DNA of 64,000 nt, taken from contig JAGVIE010000044.1 of NCBI GenBank assembly GCA_020056225.1, positions 79,420 to 143,419 of the forward strand, in the 5' to 3' direction. The DNA is from Bacteroidota bacterium. Its GTDB lineage: Bacteria > Bacteroidota > Ignavibacteria > UBA10030 > SZUA-254. Below the pieces are notes generated by a model. The model searched no databases. It saw nothing but the letters and a program-made list of their open reading frames with translations, and was not told the DNA's origin. The translations under genes were made by a program, and so were the position numbers. The first letter of the stretch is position 1; every line of letters starts with the position of its first letter. Of the stretch, positions 1 through 10,010 are shown piece by piece.

Positions 1-161
1 GCTAAATCCGTAAGGGATGCGTAGGTGATGCCGTTCTTCGTGAATATTCCGATCTGCGTATTGCGTGAAGGAAATTGAGAGAACTGCACGGGCAGGGAAT
101 TCTGTCCGTAAGAGGTTGCGGCTATCAGAAAACAAAGGCAGAATATGATCTTATTGAGCAT
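1..161 (-). CDS. secreted protein, N-terminal part only (possible N-acetylmuramoyl-L-alanine amidase)
   Basis: The reading frame opens with ATG at 161 and runs off the left edge, giving 53 residues. It begins with a basic residue, a hydrophobic stretch and a cleavage-like TSYGQN, so an exported protein is likely. The visible mature part (LPVQFSQFPSRNTQIGIF, then NGITYASLTDLA) resembles the copper-amine-oxidase-like N-terminal segment found on some cell-wall amidases, where a phrase like 'ngvtYvslnDLa' recurs; that identification is weak. It starts 6 bases after the yajQ stop, so the two are probably co-transcribed. Confidence 0.5.
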   Translation of the reverse strand, partial: MLNKIIFCLCFLIAATSYGQNSLPVQFSQFPSRNTQIGIFTKNGITYASLTDL

Positions 162-167
162 TGGATT

Positions 168-665
168 TTATCTGTAATTTACGAACTGGACCGCAAATTT
201 AAAATCAGCCTGACGTATCATCGCCATGATCGACTGCAAATCGTCTTTACTTTTGCCGCTCACGCGCACCTGATCGTCCATAATCTGTCCCTGAACTTTT
301 AGTTTCGTGTCTTTGATCATTTTTACGATTAGCTTCGCATTCTCCTTATCGATTCCGTTCTGCAATTTTATTGTCTGTTTTACCAACCCGCCTGCCGCCG
401 GCTCAACCGGACTGTAAGTCAGCGCTTTCAGCGGAACGTTTCTCTTCACAAACTTCGATTGCAGAATGTCAATCGTTGCTTTCATCCGGAAATCATCATC
501 GGAGATTAAGACAATCTCATGTTCCTTCTGCTTCAGCTCGACAGAGGTCTTGGATCCTTTGAAGTCGTATCGCTGGACGATCTCTTTTCGTGCCTGGTTG
601 AGAGCATTATCGACCTCCTGCATATCTACTTTGGAAACGATGTCGAATGAACTAGTGTCTGCCAT
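168..665 (-). CDS. yajQ: YajQ-family nucleotide-binding protein
   Basis: This 165-residue protein matches the YajQ (UPF0234) family over its whole length: the N-terminus reads [21 protein letters not shown], followed by the RYDFKGSKT segment and the C-terminal [13 protein letters not shown] and FVNYR tail. Family members are about 163 residues long, consist of two ferredoxin-like folds, and some bind nucleotides or cyclic di-GMP; the cellular role is poorly settled. It lies 6 bases upstream of the exported protein at the left edge. The size and ends are normal, so the assignment is secure while the function is not. Confidence 0.93.
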   Translation of the reverse strand: MADTSSFDIVSKVDMQEVDNALNQARKEIVQRYDFKGSKTSVELKQKEHEIVLISDDDFRMKATIDILQSKFVKRNVPLKALTYSPVEPAAGGLVKQTIKLQNGIDKENAKLIVKMIKDTKLKVQGQIMDDQVRVSGKSKDDLQSIMAMIRQADFKFAVQFVNYR

Positions 666-849
666 GGTTAAATCCTTCGGGTTATAATGTCACAGCGCAA
701 ATTTACTGAATCGAAAACAACGCTTGAAAAAATATCGATATCATCCTCAACCGCGGAAAACTTGTCAACGCGTCAAAGCGGTTGTGTATCTCTTGCCCTG
801 TCTTTTTATCTTTTGTAATAACTATGATTGATAATGGACGTTTCATAAT

Positions 850-890
850 TTACTCCACCCTCTCTCCTTACGGTGAGGGTCAAATTAATG
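850..890. repeat. REP-like palindrome at the 3' end of the dehydrogenase gene
   Basis: ACCCTC is followed after a short loop by GTGAGGGT around 856-880, forming an imperfect hairpin. It resembles the larger CCCTCTCC/GGAGAGGG palindrome at 58394-58460. The repeat overlaps the last codons of the preceding minus-strand gene, so it may have altered that protein's C-terminus or act as a transcript 3'-end hairpin. Confidence 0.4.
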
Positions 891-2022
891 TCTCATTGAT
901 TATAATATTTCTCTTCTTTAATTCTTCGATCAGCGGTTCGACAGGCACACACTGTTCAGGCGGTAAAACACCGCGTAAAGTTATTGTACCGTTCACAACC
1001 ATCTGAGCAATGATAGATGTTGGAAACGAAGTAGTGCGCATCATCGAGGAGATTTTTGCCCGCTCATCGAAGTAGTCGATCATTTCATAAGTAAGGGTGC
1101 TTTGCTTTTTGTTTTTCGTTCCCCGTATCCAAACGCGCATAAGTATCAGATCGGGTCCGGTCGAAGGAAGTTTCTTCTTCAATAATTCCTGGAATAATTC
1201 TCGTGCTGTTCTTAAAGAATTCCCAACCATGATCGGCTCTGAACTTGCGAATCCTAAATCGAGCAGTGTTTTGAATTTATGGCAATGCCCTGTGTAGCGT
1301 ATCGTTTTATAATCGAGTTCTTTTACTTTTCCTTTAAACATTTTAGTAAGTGTCGAAATGCCGCCGGATGTATTGAACGCTTCCACTTTTCCGTACGGCT
1401 GAGGAAACTCCAATTCCTCAAGATCAGCCATTGAGTCGACAAGTTTTACTTCACCGTTGCGGATTACTTCAGCCGGTTCGAGGTATTCATTGATCAGTCC
1501 TTCAACAGAGAACACCAGCATATAGTTGAGCGGCGACTGAGGATGTTTGGGTAATCCGCCAACGCGGAGATGAATCTCATCGACCTTTTCAAATCTTTTT
1601 GCGCCGCCAGCGCCAAGTATGGCGGCTAGCCCCGGCGCTAAACCGCAATTAGGAAGAATTAAAACGTTTGCCGCTTTCGCTTCATCGTGCAGTTCCATCT
1701 GTTTATAAACAACGTCCATGTTCCCGCCGAGGTCACAGAAATGTTTTCGGGCTTCAATCGCCGCCTTCGTAAGCGAGAGATTATGGCTGTAAGATGTCGC
1801 CCCGCATACAACGTCCACTTTTTTCATCAGATCAACAACGTTCTTGTACCGGTTAATATCGAGATTTAGCGGCTCAGTGTTTTTCCCGATTGATAGTGCA
1901 ACATTTTTGGCGCGTTCAAAATCGACATCGGCAAGTATAATTTTATCAACGCCCTTTGAATTCGCCAAATCGTAGGCGAGTGCGCTTCCCATCATTCCCG
2001 CACCAACTACAAGAGCTTTCAT
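880..2022 (-). CDS. saccharopine/lysine 6-dehydrogenase-like oxidoreductase
   Basis: The 380-residue protein opens with a Rossmann motif (VVGAGMMGSALAYDLA) and an acidic residue after the second strand (ILADVD), as expected for NAD(P) binding. The middle section (DLGGNMDVVYKQMELHDEAKAANVLILPNCGLAPG) is typical of saccharopine dehydrogenase-like and L-lysine 6-dehydrogenase enzymes, which act on the epsilon-amino group of lysine. Substrate cannot be decided between lysine, saccharopine and carboxynorspermidine-like compounds from sequence alone. It stands alone: about 175 bases of low-complexity DNA separate it from the ogg gene upstream. The C-terminus (NIIINETLI) runs into a repeat. Confidence 0.85.
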   Translation of the reverse strand: MKALVVGAGMMGSALAYDLANSKGVDKIILADVDFERAKNVALSIGKNTEPLNLDINRYKNVVDLMKKVDVVCGATSYSHNLSLTKAAIEARKHFCDLGGNMDVVYKQMELHDEAKAANVLILPNCGLAPGLAAILGAGGAKRFEKVDEIHLRVGGLPKHPQSPLNYMLVFSVEGLINEYLEPAEVIRNGEVKLVDSMADLEELEFPQPYGKVEAFNTSGGISTLTKMFKGKVKELDYKTIRYTGHCHKFKTLLDLGFASSEPIMVGNSLRTARELFQELLKKKLPSTGPDLILMRVWIRGTKNKKQSTLTYEMIDYFDERAKISSMMRTTSFPTSIIAQMVVNGTITLRGVLPPEQCVPVEPLIEELKKRNIIINETLI

Positions 2023-2197
2023 ATAATTCCCTGTGTTATGAGAGATAATCGTTGAGTGTTGAGGTTAGAGCAACGAGCATGGAGCGAAGAATGGAGAGCG
2101 GTGAGCTTAGAGCTATTTCGTATTTTGATTTTTGACTTTTGCATTGTGAATTATTATATGATGTTCATTATTCATTTTCTAAGACTAATTTACTCAA

Positions 2198-2836
2198 CTA
2201 CTTCAATATCTGCCCCGTTTCCATACTCCAGAACAGAAGATCAAGCTCATCCATAGGAATATCGATGTGCATAGAAAACTTCCGAAATTTTTCCTCGATT
2301 TGCAAATAACTCTTAGCCGTTAAAGTTTTAGGCAACCCGCGAAGAACGCCAAACCGCACAAGGTTTCTGAGGATATGGCGATCAAGTATGGCAAGATTCC
2401 GGTGACCTATATTCCGGAGAAAGTGCGATGACTCCTTCCAGCCCAATCCATTTACGTTCTTCACTAACCAAAGGCGCAATTCTTCGCTTGATAATCTGCT
2501 ATTCAATTGTTCCGCAATCAAAGGAAATTGATCTTTTACTGTAATCAGATACCTCGATTTATTTTTGTGAAAGCGGATATAGCAATCTTTCTGTCTTAGA
2601 ATCGGCTTCGGATCAATATCTCTAAGTTTGAATTTTTTATCCTTTAGAATTGTAATTACTTTATCCGCATTCACTGCGCTCGACTGAGGAGTTAGCAGGC
2701 AATAGACAAGCTCGTAGAAATAATCTGTTGATGGAACCTGTGAAAAATCTCTAAGTCGATTTCTGATATCGGATTTCAGATTTCGGTAATTGGCTTTCAG
2801 GTCTGTTAGCGATAGACGTGTGATTTGTTTCTTCAT
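2198..2836 (-). CDS. ogg: 8-oxoguanine DNA glycosylase/AP lyase, Ogg2 type
   Basis: The 212-residue protein carries the helix-hairpin-helix GPD signature NGLGWKESSHFLRNIG (about 129-144) with a candidate catalytic Lys134 and, 18 residues on, Asp152 in AILDRHILR. That spacing and the small size match the archaeal-type Ogg2 family rather than MutM or human-type OGG1. It should excise 8-oxoguanine and cut the strand by its lyase activity. Its ATG overlaps the last codon of the upstream NUDIX gene by 4 bases (ATGA), so the two are translationally coupled and act on the same lesion. Confidence 0.88.
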   Translation of the reverse strand: MKKQITRLSLTDLKANYRNLKSDIRNRLRDFSQVPSTDYFYELVYCLLTPQSSAVNADKVITILKDKKFKLRDIDPKPILRQKDCYIRFHKNKSRYLITVKDQFPLIAEQLNSRLSSEELRLWLVKNVNGLGWKESSHFLRNIGHRNLAILDRHILRNLVRFGVLRGLPKTLTAKSYLQIEEKFRKFSMHIDIPMDELDLLFWSMETGQILK

Positions 2837-3231
2837 TGTGTATGGTTATTATGAATTAATTTTTCTATCACTTCTTTATTCCCCTCAAGTATATCATAAT
2901 TTAATAATTCAGCAACCGGAACCCACCGATATGTTTCGAAGACTTTATTGACTACATCGCCCGAATAGGAGTCAATGATATAATAGAAGACATCGAATGT
3001 TCCGCTGTCGGGGTAAATGTAATGCTGGCGATAGTACAACTTGCCGATCTTAGTTTCGATTCCTAATTCTTCCTTTAACTCCCGGCGCAAACATTCCTCT
3101 GTTGTCTCACCATCATTCACTTTCCCGCCGGGGAATTCCCACTTAAGCGGATAAGGGAGGTTTGGTTTGCGCTGACAAAGAAGAATTTCATCCTTATAGT
3201 TGATTACAATACCAACTGCAACTTTAATCAT
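2833..3231 (-). CDS. MutT-like NUDIX (d)NTP pyrophosphohydrolase
   Basis: The 132-residue protein has a complete Nudix box at residues 36-58 (G-x5-E-x7-REL-x-EE-x-GI), preceded by WEFPGGK as in MutT enzymes that hydrolyse 8-oxo-dGTP to the monophosphate. The early segment VAVGIVINYKDEILLCQR is also MutT-like. Together with the overlapping ogg2 gene it forms a compact oxidised-guanine defence operon: pool sanitisation plus excision from DNA. Activity on 8-oxo-dGTP specifically is inferred, because many NUDIX enzymes share this architecture. Confidence 0.9.
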   Translation of the reverse strand: MIKVAVGIVINYKDEILLCQRKPNLPYPLKWEFPGGKVNDGETTEECLRRELKEELGIETKIGKLYYRQHYIYPDSGTFDVFYYIIDSYSGDVVNKVFETYRWVPVAELLNYDILEGNKEVIEKLIHNNHTQ

Positions 3232-3370
3232 GACAAAAAGATACGGAAACGGTGAAGGAAATACAAAGAATGCGTTTCAGGCAATGTTTTGATTAGGATT
3301 TCTTGGTGTTAATTTAGATATTTACGATTAGGAATCTGCAAACACAATAAACATAATTCCGCTTAGAAAA

Positions 3371-3859
3371 ATGATGAAAAGAATGCTACTGGTTCTTGGT
3401 ACAGTTTTTTTGTTCTGCCAATCTGCAAAATGCCAAATTCCATATATCAGTCCCGGCTTAGGATTCTCTTGGGATTTTAACGGTCATTTTATTTTAAGTC
3501 CTAAAGTCAGCGTTGGTATTTTCGAAAACGGAATATTCTATAACATCACAATTGGGAGGTCATCTTCATCAGACGAGAAGATTTACCCGCATTATTATGT
3601 TGAAGTACAAAGTGGCAAATTGACGGAACCATCAGATCACAAGAAAACACAATTATTTTTTGGAGGAGGAATTGGTTTTACACTTCCTATTAACAAAAAC
3701 GATTCAGGTGTGTCTTTCAGGGTTTCTGCATTTACGGGTTATCTACTATTTCTAAATGTGACTGTTATTCATATGGAGAAAATCCAAACAGAACTTGGCG
3801 GACAAGTAGTTTTACCAATTCCATTGAAGGGTATCGAGTTTGGCCCATTCGGAGGTTAA
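3371..3859 (+). CDS. hypothetical exported beta-rich protein
   Basis: No family was recognised. The 162-residue product starts with a clear signal peptide (MMKRMLLVLGTVFLFCQSAKC) and continues with alternating, glycine- and aromatic-rich segments such as YISPGLGFSWDFNGHFILSPKVSVGIF and LFFGGGIGFTLPI, which suggest a small outer-membrane beta-barrel or periplasmic beta-sandwich. A Cys ends the hydrophobic stretch (SAKC), but the lipobox is poor. It stands alone between the minus-strand mutT and the plus-strand thyX. Confidence 0.65.
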   Translation: MMKRMLLVLGTVFLFCQSAKCQIPYISPGLGFSWDFNGHFILSPKVSVGIFENGIFYNITIGRSSSSDEKIYPHYYVEVQSGKLTEPSDHKKTQLFFGGGIGFTLPINKNDSGVSFRVSAFTGYLLFLNVTVIHMEKIQTELGGQVVLPIPLKGIEFGPFGG

Positions 3860-4005
3860 TATATGTCTTGGCCAACGTGACATACATGATAGTTAATCTA
3901 AATAATGAATTCTATATCCTCAATCATCCATCTTTTAAATATTTTCTCTTTTATTTTTCCTCACTTCTCTGTACATTGTAAAAACATTATTCAAAGTTAG
4001 AACCT

Positions 4006-4863
4006 ATGGCACACGCTACAAATCCACAAGCAGAAGAAATATTAGATAAAGAGTTCAAATGCCTTAACGCCGGCTTCGTGCGGCTCGTAGATTATATGGG
4101 CGGCGATGAATCGATTATTCAAGCCGCACGTGTATCGTATGGCAAAGGAACCAAGAGTGTTAATGAAGACAGGATTCTCCTCCGCTATCTGATGCGTCAT
4201 CTGCACACCACACCGTTCGAGATGGTGGAATTAAAATTTCATGTCAAGCTGCCGATCTTTGTCGCGCGACAGTGGATCCGCCACCGCACGGCAAACGTGA
4301 ATGAGCTTTCAGGAAGGTATTCTATTATGAAAGATGAGTTTTACCTTCCTTCACCCGAAGTTGTAAAACGGCAAAGTGTTCGCAACAAGCAGGGACGCGC
4401 CGAAGATAATGTTCCTTTAGAACTGCAACAAAAAGTTTTAAACATGCTTCTCGAAGACCAGCGGCATACATATGAACGCTATGAAGAATTGCTGAAGGAT
4501 GAAATCGCCCGCGAGCTTGCGCGCATTAACCTGCCGCTCTCGCTATACACAGAATGGTACTGGAAGATCGACCTGCACAACTTACTCCACTTTCTGCATT
4601 TACGGATGGATAAACACGCTCAATTTGAAATCCGTATATACGCCGAAACGATGGGAGAAATCGTCAAGCGCGTAGCGCCGATGGCATGGGAAGCATTTGA
4701 GGATTATGTTTTCTATGGTGAACGATTTTCAAAAACCGAGTTAAAAGCTATTGCAGATAATCTCGACACTCAGAAGATAACAAAAGAATATTTAGAGAAA
4801 TATAATTTGAAGGGTCTTGAAGCAGATGAGTTTTTGGAGAAGCTGAAAAAACTGAAATCGTAA
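4006..4863 (+). CDS. thyX: FAD-dependent thymidylate synthase ThyX
   Basis: The 285-residue protein contains the ThyX signature at residues 92-106, RHRTANVNELSGRYS, matching RHRxxSxNExSxRY apart from Ala in place of the first Ser. It converts dUMP to dTMP using methylene-tetrahydrofolate, with FAD and NADPH as reductants. Neighbouring conserved stretches (HTTPFEMVELKFHVKLPIFVARQWIRHR and WYWKIDLHNLLHFLHLRMDKHAQFEIR) confirm the fold. The gene is monocistronic and converges on the minus-strand TonB-like gene 38 bases away. Confidence 0.96.
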   Translation: MAHATNPQAEEILDKEFKCLNAGFVRLVDYMGGDESIIQAARVSYGKGTKSVNEDRILLRYLMRHLHTTPFEMVELKFHVKLPIFVARQWIRHRTANVNELSGRYSIMKDEFYLPSPEVVKRQSVRNKQGRAEDNVPLELQQKVLNMLLEDQRHTYERYEELLKDEIARELARINLPLSLYTEWYWKIDLHNLLHFLHLRMDKHAQFEIRIYAETMGEIVKRVAPMAWEAFEDYVFYGERFSKTELKAIADNLDTQKITKEYLEKYNLKGLEADEFLEKLKKLKS

Positions 4864-4901
4864 AATTAAATTCGGTAGTATAAAACACTATGGAAAAACT
4901 T

Positions 4902-5405
4902 TCATTTCTTTTCTGAATTATCATTCAGTCTAAATTCAAATTTTAATACCACCCACGATTCAACATCATAGTTTTCCAGCTTCGCAGGAATGAATTGCCA
5001 TTTCTTAGCTGCTTCGATGCAGATTGAACTCAGTCCTGAACCTTTACCCTCAATGACTTTTGTGTCTTGAACTTTGCCTTCCCTGTCAATCAGAATTTTG
5101 AGGTAGATGTCACCTTGGATGCCTGCACGTCTGCGGATTTCAGGGTATTGAGGAGTTTTTTGATATATCGGAACGGCTCTTTTTACAAATTTGTTTTGGA
5201 AAATAAGATTCGTGTCTATAAGTGAAACAGTAACGTTGCCATTTTTGATTGGGCGTTCTATCACAACATCAGTAGTGGGAATGATTTGTTGGTTACGGGT
5301 GATTCGGCATGATAAGAATAGTAAAATGCATAATGGGATCCATAAGAACACTAAATGAGCATGCCTGAATGCAGTTCTTAAGTTTTCCCTGTCTTTGTTA
5401 TTCAT
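4902..5405 (-). CDS. TonB-family energy transducer-like protein
   Basis: The 167-residue protein has one N-terminal membrane segment (about 17-35, LVFLWIPLCILLFLSC) and a C-terminal TonB domain (about 80-160): YPEIRRRAGIQGDIYLKILIDREGKVQDTKVIEG, then AAKKWQFIPA. Proline-rich spacing is much shorter than in classical TonB, as in many small TonB-like proteins of Bacteroidota. It would transmit inner-membrane energy to outer-membrane receptors, although ExbB/ExbD are not in the window. Its start overlaps the arfB stop by 8 bases. Confidence 0.82.
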   Translation of the reverse strand: MNNKDRENLRTAFRHAHLVFLWIPLCILLFLSCRITRNQQIIPTTDVVIERPIKNGNVTVSLIDTNLIFQNKFVKRAVPIYQKTPQYPEIRRRAGIQGDIYLKILIDREGKVQDTKVIEGKGSGLSSICIEAAKKWQFIPAKLENYDVESWVVLKFEFRLNDNSEKK

Positions 5406-5823
5406 AATTAGCCCGGCGCAATTGTTTGACTACGCTTCTTTTTTTCTTTTCATCGAGTCGTTTCTGTTTTGTTGCCGATGACACCTTCGTTATAATCCGC
5501 CTTTTCCTTGGCTTCAACGCTTTCTGAATTAGCTCGGTAAATTTTCTGATTGCATCCTCTCTGTTCTTCCATTGACTTCTGGATTGCTGAGAAACAATGT
5601 GCAATAATCCATTTGAATCGATTTGGCTCTTCAGATTCTTGAGGATGATATTTCGTTGTTGGTCTGAAAGAGTGGGTGAATCGAAAACATCGAAGAGTAA
5701 TTCTACTTTTGTTTCAACTTTGTTTACGTTCTGTCCGCCCTTTCCGCCGCTTCGGGCAAACTTAAATCGCAATTCCCCAAGTGGAATCTCTAAATTTTGG
5801 TTGATCTGAATTTTCTCTAACAT
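5398..5823 (-). CDS. arfB: peptidyl-tRNA hydrolase ArfB (YaeJ), ribosome rescue
   Basis: The GGQ motif sits at residues 29-31 in ARSGGKGGQNVNK, and the tail is basic (KPRKRRIITKVSSATKQKRLDEKKKRS), the two parts by which ArfB hydrolyses peptidyl-tRNA on stalled, non-stop ribosomes and inserts its tail in the mRNA channel. I chose the ATG at 5823, 141 residues, because the longer frame starts with TTG at 5853 and an AAGG precedes the ATG. Length is normal for YaeJ. Confidence 0.9.
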   Translation of the reverse strand: MLEKIQINQNLEIPLGELRFKFARSGGKGGQNVNKVETKVELLFDVFDSPTLSDQQRNIILKNLKSQIDSNGLLHIVSQQSRSQWKNREDAIRKFTELIQKALKPRKRRIITKVSSATKQKRLDEKKKRSVVKQLRRANYE

Positions 5824-6021
5824 TTCCAATACCTTAATGATCTGATATATCAAATACTAACATACTAAAATACTCAAATACTTCAAATCTTGCATTTCCT
5901 ATCAATCTTTGGTAAGTTAATATACCCTGCTATGCCATCAAGTTTACTATTTTGATGGGATGGTGGGGTGGAGTGTTTTTTGCCCTGCATAACAATGGAA
6001 TTGATTTGAGTTTGGTATTTT

Positions 6022-9000
6022 ATGGAAAGAGTAAAGAGCGAAATATTTCAGTCGGCAGTTTTTTTAAATCTCGAAGACGCATTAAATAATCTGAAGTTAG
6101 GTGAACCGGTACATACTCAAGGGGTAAGCGGATCGCTGCCGGCTTTCCTTGCAACTTATGTGTTCGAGCATCGGCAGTGTCAGGTTGTATTAATCGCATC
6201 CGATGAAGACCGTGCCGAAAAGCTTCGGGATGACTGTGTTGTGTTAGCCGGTGAACTGAATGTGCGTTTCTTCGGTGCCCGTCCCGATCATCAGGCGCAA
6301 ATGCTCGATATGTCGTCTTCCATTGCTCAGATAGAAACATTGAATGCGCTTACCACCGGAAAATCATTTATAGTTGTCGCATCGCCGAAATCAATCATAG
6401 AAAAAGTCCCGCCGACCGATAAGTTCAGCAAAACAATTATTGAAATCGAGAACCATCATGAGTACCATTTCAACAAACTTATCGAACAGTTAGAGCAAAC
6501 CGGATTTGAACGGAAGAATTTTATTGAAACCTACGGCGACTTTGCCGTCCGCGGAGGAATCATCGACGTGTTTCCCTATGTCGGCGAGAATCCAATCCGT
6601 TTCGAGTTCTGGGGTGATACTGTTGAATCGATTCGTGAGTTCGATGTGCTCTCTCAGCGCTCAATACAGGAATTGAAATCCGCCAGCATCGTCCCGAATT
6701 TGACCACGGATGACACGAAAAAAACACAGATATGTACTGATTCATTGTTCAATTATCTCGCTAAAGATGCAATTGTAATTCTCGATGAACCGGAAACAAT
6801 TAAACGGGAAATCGAAGAGCTTTTAAGAGAGGGTATTACACATGTTTTAAGTTTTGAAGAAATTATTCAGCACACACAAAATTTCTTTACTATTCACAAC
6901 TCTTATTTCAGAACAAGCGAATCCGAAATCACATTAGATTTTCAATCTCAGTCTCAGCCGTCATTCAACGGCAGCGTTAATTTACTTGTAGATCATCTTG
7001 CCAAACTGGAAAGCGAAGGATATAAAATTTTCCTTTCGTGCGATACGAAGGACGAAGCGGAACGGCTGAAAGAGCTGATTGAAGAAGCGGTAACAAAGCC
7101 CGATCAACCTCGTACGGATCCGCGATTCAAGATTCAAGATTCAAGTGCGCATATCGCACATCCCATAGCGTACATCAATCCGGTGTTTGTTTCCGAGGCA
7201 GTCCATTCCGGTTTTATCTATCATCCATCGAAAATCGCCGTACTCACAGAACATGAAATCTTCGGCCGTCTCAAAAAACGTGGTGGCACTAAACGCAGAC
7301 GCTTCAAAGGATTCTCGCAAAAAGAATTGCGTCAGCTTAAACGCGGCGATTACGTTGTGCATGTGGATCATGGTATCGGTGAGTTTGCTGGACTTACAAA
7401 AATTAAAGTCGGAAACGTAGAACAGGAAGTGATGAAAGTTTTGTTCCTTGAGAAGGATACGCTCTATGTAAATCTCAACTTCATCAATCGTGTTCAGAAA
7501 TATTCGTCGCAGGAAGGACACGTTCCGAAGCTCACGAAGTTAGGCGCGCCCGATTGGGAGCGGATGAAGGCAAAAGCCAAAAGCCGCATCAAAGATATAG
7601 CACGCGATCTCATAGCACTATATGCTAAGAGGAAGCAAGAACAAGGAACTGCATTTTCACCCGATTCTCACTGGCAGAAAGAGCTTGAAGCGTCGTTCAT
7701 GTATGAAGATACAATCGACCAGGCGACAGCAACTCTCGATGTGAAACATGATATGGAAAGTTCATCTCCAATGGATCGTTTAATTTGTGGTGATGTCGGT
7801 TTTGGAAAAACAGAAGTTGCCGTGCGTGCCGCGTTCAAGGCAGTTATGAATGGGAAACAGGTTGCTATCCTTGTTCCAACAACTATTCTCGCCCTTCAAC
7901 ATTACAATACATTTCTCGACCGGCTCAATCGTTATACAACGAGAGTCGAGAATATCACGCGATTCAAATCGAAAAAAGATCAAACTCGAATCGTAGAAGA
8001 AATGAAAAAGGGTTCCATCGATATTGTTATTGGAACGCATCGACTTCTCTCGAAGGATATCGGATTTAAGGATTTAGGTTTGCTCATCATCGATGAAGAA
8101 CATCGGTTTGGCGTTTCGGCGAAAGAAAAACTTCGTCAGCTCAAAGCAAGCGTTGATACGTTAGCATTAACCGCTACGCCAATTCCACGGACACTGCACT
8201 TCTCGCTCATCGGTGCGCGTGATCTTTCGCTCATAAACACACCGCCTCGCAACCGTATTCCGATCATCACAGAAATTATTCCCGCCACCGACGGCAGGAG
8301 AACTCAATGGCAGATTATTCGAGAGGCAATTCTCAAAGAACTTCACCGCAGCGGACAAATATATTTTGTCCACGACCGCGTTCAGAACATTGATGCAATC
8401 GTCGAGCAGGTGAAATCACATATTCCGGAAGCACGTATTCACGTTGCGCACGGACAGATGAGCGGACACCAGCTTGAAAAGACAATGTTAGATTTCCTTG
8501 AGAAGAAATACGATGTCCTTGTTTGCACAAAGATTATTGAATCGGGTCTTGATATTCCTAATGTCAACACGATCATTATTAATCGTGCCGATAGATTCGG
8601 ACTTGCAGAGTTATATCAATTGCGCGGACGGGTCGGGAGATCGAACATACAGGCATACGCGTACCTTCTCGTTCCACCCATAAGTGCACTTCCCAAGCAC
8701 ACTCTTCGGCGGCTATCGGCAATAGAAGAATTCACAGAGCTTGGCTCCGGTTTCAATCTTGCAATGCGCGATTTAGAAATCCGCGGCGCGGGCAATCTCC
8801 TCGGCGCAGAGCAATCGGGTTTCATCATGGAAATGGGCTTCGAGATGTACGAGAGAATTGTGCGCGAAGCTGTCGATGAATTGAAACAGGAAGAATTTAA
8901 AGATGTGTTTCAAGATTCAAGTCTCAAGTCGCAGGTTGACAAAAAACATGAAACCGTAAACTTGAAACTTGAAACTATCATTGACGCCGACATTGAGGCG

Positions 9001-9471
9001 CTCATCCCGGATTTTTATATCGAATCAGATACCGAACGCCTCGATCTCTACCGACGTTTATACAAAGCAACGACTGAAGAAGAGCTTAGATCGATGCGCG
9101 AAGAACTCAAAGACCGTTTCGGTGAATATCCCGAAGAAGTGGAAAATCTTTTCCAGCTTGTTGAGTTGCGAACGCTCGCCTCACGCGCCGGCTTCCCGAA
9201 AGTATCGTTGAAAGAAAATGTTCTTACGATTAAACTCCCCGATGAATCTGATATACAATTCTACGGCGAGACAAGCGGGGACAATTCTCCGTTCCAGCGA
9301 TTGATAAAGAAAATCGCACTGGAGAAAAGGAAGGATGTACAGTTGAAGCAGGCGGGGAAAGAACTCACGATTCAAATTATACTGGGCATTTTCAAAGAAG
9401 CCGGTAAACGAATTGAAGAAGTAAAGATGAAAGTAGAAGAGGTCAGCGCGGCTGTCTCTCGATTGCTCTAA
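6022..9471 (+). CDS. mfd: transcription-repair coupling factor Mfd
   Basis: The 1149-residue protein displaces stalled RNA polymerase and recruits UvrA. In order it has the UvrB-like N-terminal module, a CarD-like RNA-polymerase-interacting domain ([16 protein letters not shown], near residue 445), a RecG-like helicase core with Walker [10 protein letters not shown] and DEEH, the translocation and [10 protein letters not shown] motifs, and the C-terminal TRCF domain. Two linkers (near residues 370 and 965) contain low-complexity insertions built from a CAAGATTCAAG repeat, at about 7125-7146 and 8911-8965; they keep the frame open. It is monocistronic and divergent from arfB. Confidence 0.97.
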   Translation: MERVKSEIFQSAVFLNLEDALNNLKLGEPVHTQGVSGSLPAFLATYVFEHRQCQVVLIASDEDRAEKLRDDCVVLAGELNVRFFGARPDHQAQMLDMSSSIAQIETLNALTTGKSFIVVASPKSIIEKVPPTDKFSKTIIEIENHHEYHFNKLIEQLEQTGFERKNFIETYGDFAVRGGIIDVFPYVGENPIRFEFWGDTVESIREFDVLSQRSIQELKSASIVPNLTTDDTKKTQICTDSLFNYLAKDAIVILDEPETIKREIEELLREGITHVLSFEEIIQHTQNFFTIHNSYFRTSESEITLDFQSQSQPSFNGSVNLLVDHLAKLESEGYKIFLSCDTKDEAERLKELIEEAVTKPDQPRTDPRFKIQDSSAHIAHPIAYINPVFVSEAVHSGFIYHPSKIAVLTEHEIFGRLKKRGGTKRRRFKGFSQKELRQLKRGDYVVHVDHGIGEFAGLTKIKVGNVEQEVMKVLFLEKDTLYVNLNFINRVQKYSSQEGHVPKLTKLGAPDWERMKAKAKSRIKDIARDLIALYAKRKQEQGTAFSPDSHWQKELEASFMYEDTIDQATATLDVKHDMESSSPMDRLICGDVGFGKTEVAVRAAFKAVMNGKQVAILVPTTILALQHYNTFLDRLNRYTTRVENITRFKSKKDQTRIVEEMKKGSIDIVIGTHRLLSKDIGFKDLGLLIIDEEHRFGVSAKEKLRQLKASVDTLALTATPIPRTLHFSLIGARDLSLINTPPRNRIPIITEIIPATDGRRTQWQIIREAILKELHRSGQIYFVHDRVQNIDAIVEQVKSHIPEARIHVAHGQMSGHQLEKTMLDFLEKKYDVLVCTKIIESGLDIPNVNTIIINRADRFGLAELYQLRGRVGRSNIQAYAYLLVPPISALPKHTLRRLSAIEEFTELGSGFNLAMRDLEIRGAGNLLGAEQSGFIMEMGFEMYERIVREAVDELKQEEFKDVFQDSSLKSQVDKKHETVNLKLETIIDADIEALIPDFYIESDTERLDLYRRLYKATTEEELRSMREELKDRFGEYPEEVENLFQLVELRTLASRAGFPKVSLKENVLTIKLPDESDIQFYGETSGDNSPFQRLIKKIALEKRKDVQLKQAGKELTIQIILGIFKEAGKRIEEVKMKVEEVSAAVSRLL

Positions 9472-9516
9472 TCAGAGATTGCCGAACAGAAGACAAACTA
9501 GCTGCTCACAAGAATT

Positions 9517-9936
9517 TCATTCACCGATAACTTGCACAAAAATTTCTCTTGTCCTCAGTCGATTGTCAAAATCGACGAGAACAATTTGCTGCCATGTACC
9601 CAAACACATATGACCATCGGAAAAAGGAACCGAAATCGACGGTCCAAGTAAGGCGGCGCGTACATGCGCAAACCCGTTTCCGTCTCCCCATCTTGCGTTG
9701 TGATCGTAATGGATGTTTTGCGGAGCTAACCTTTCGATTGCTTTTTTGAGATCTTCAATAACTCCCGGCTCGAACTCAATCGTTGTGATACCGGCGGTTG
9801 AGCCCGGAACAAAGACCACCGCAATACCATTTGAGATATTCGATTTACCGATTGCATTTTCGACTTTCGGCGTTATCTCTTTTATATCGCTGAAGCCATC
9901 CGTTTTTATCTGAAACACCGACGAACAAACTGCCAT
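9517..9936 (-). CDS. yjbQ: YjbQ/UPF0047 family protein
   Basis: The product (139 residues from the ATG at 9936) matches YjbQ: FVPGSTAGITTIEFEPGV, HNARWGDGNGFAHVRAALLGPSISVPF and GTWQQIVLVDFDNRLRTREIFVQVIGE are the family's hallmark segments. Members show weak thiamine-phosphate synthase activity and their real role is unsettled. The ATG at 9936 is favoured because an AAGGA lies seven bases before it, while the longer frame starts with TTG at 9951. Confidence 0.92.
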   Translation of the reverse strand: MAVCSSVFQIKTDGFSDIKEITPKVENAIGKSNISNGIAVVFVPGSTAGITTIEFEPGVIEDLKKAIERLAPQNIHYDHNARWGDGNGFAHVRAALLGPSISVPFSDGHMCLGTWQQIVLVDFDNRLRTREIFVQVIGE

Positions 9937-10010
9937 AATTGATTCCTTCAATAATATTTCTTATCGTGATTCAATTACATGAAGTTAATTTTTTTATCGA
10001 ACATAACAAA

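Noticed and set aside
2041..2190. Possible regulatory or RNA feature between the dehydrogenase and ogg genes
   Set aside because: The stretch is a degenerate GAGCATGGAGCGAAGAATGGAG-type repeat with no structure or frame of note.
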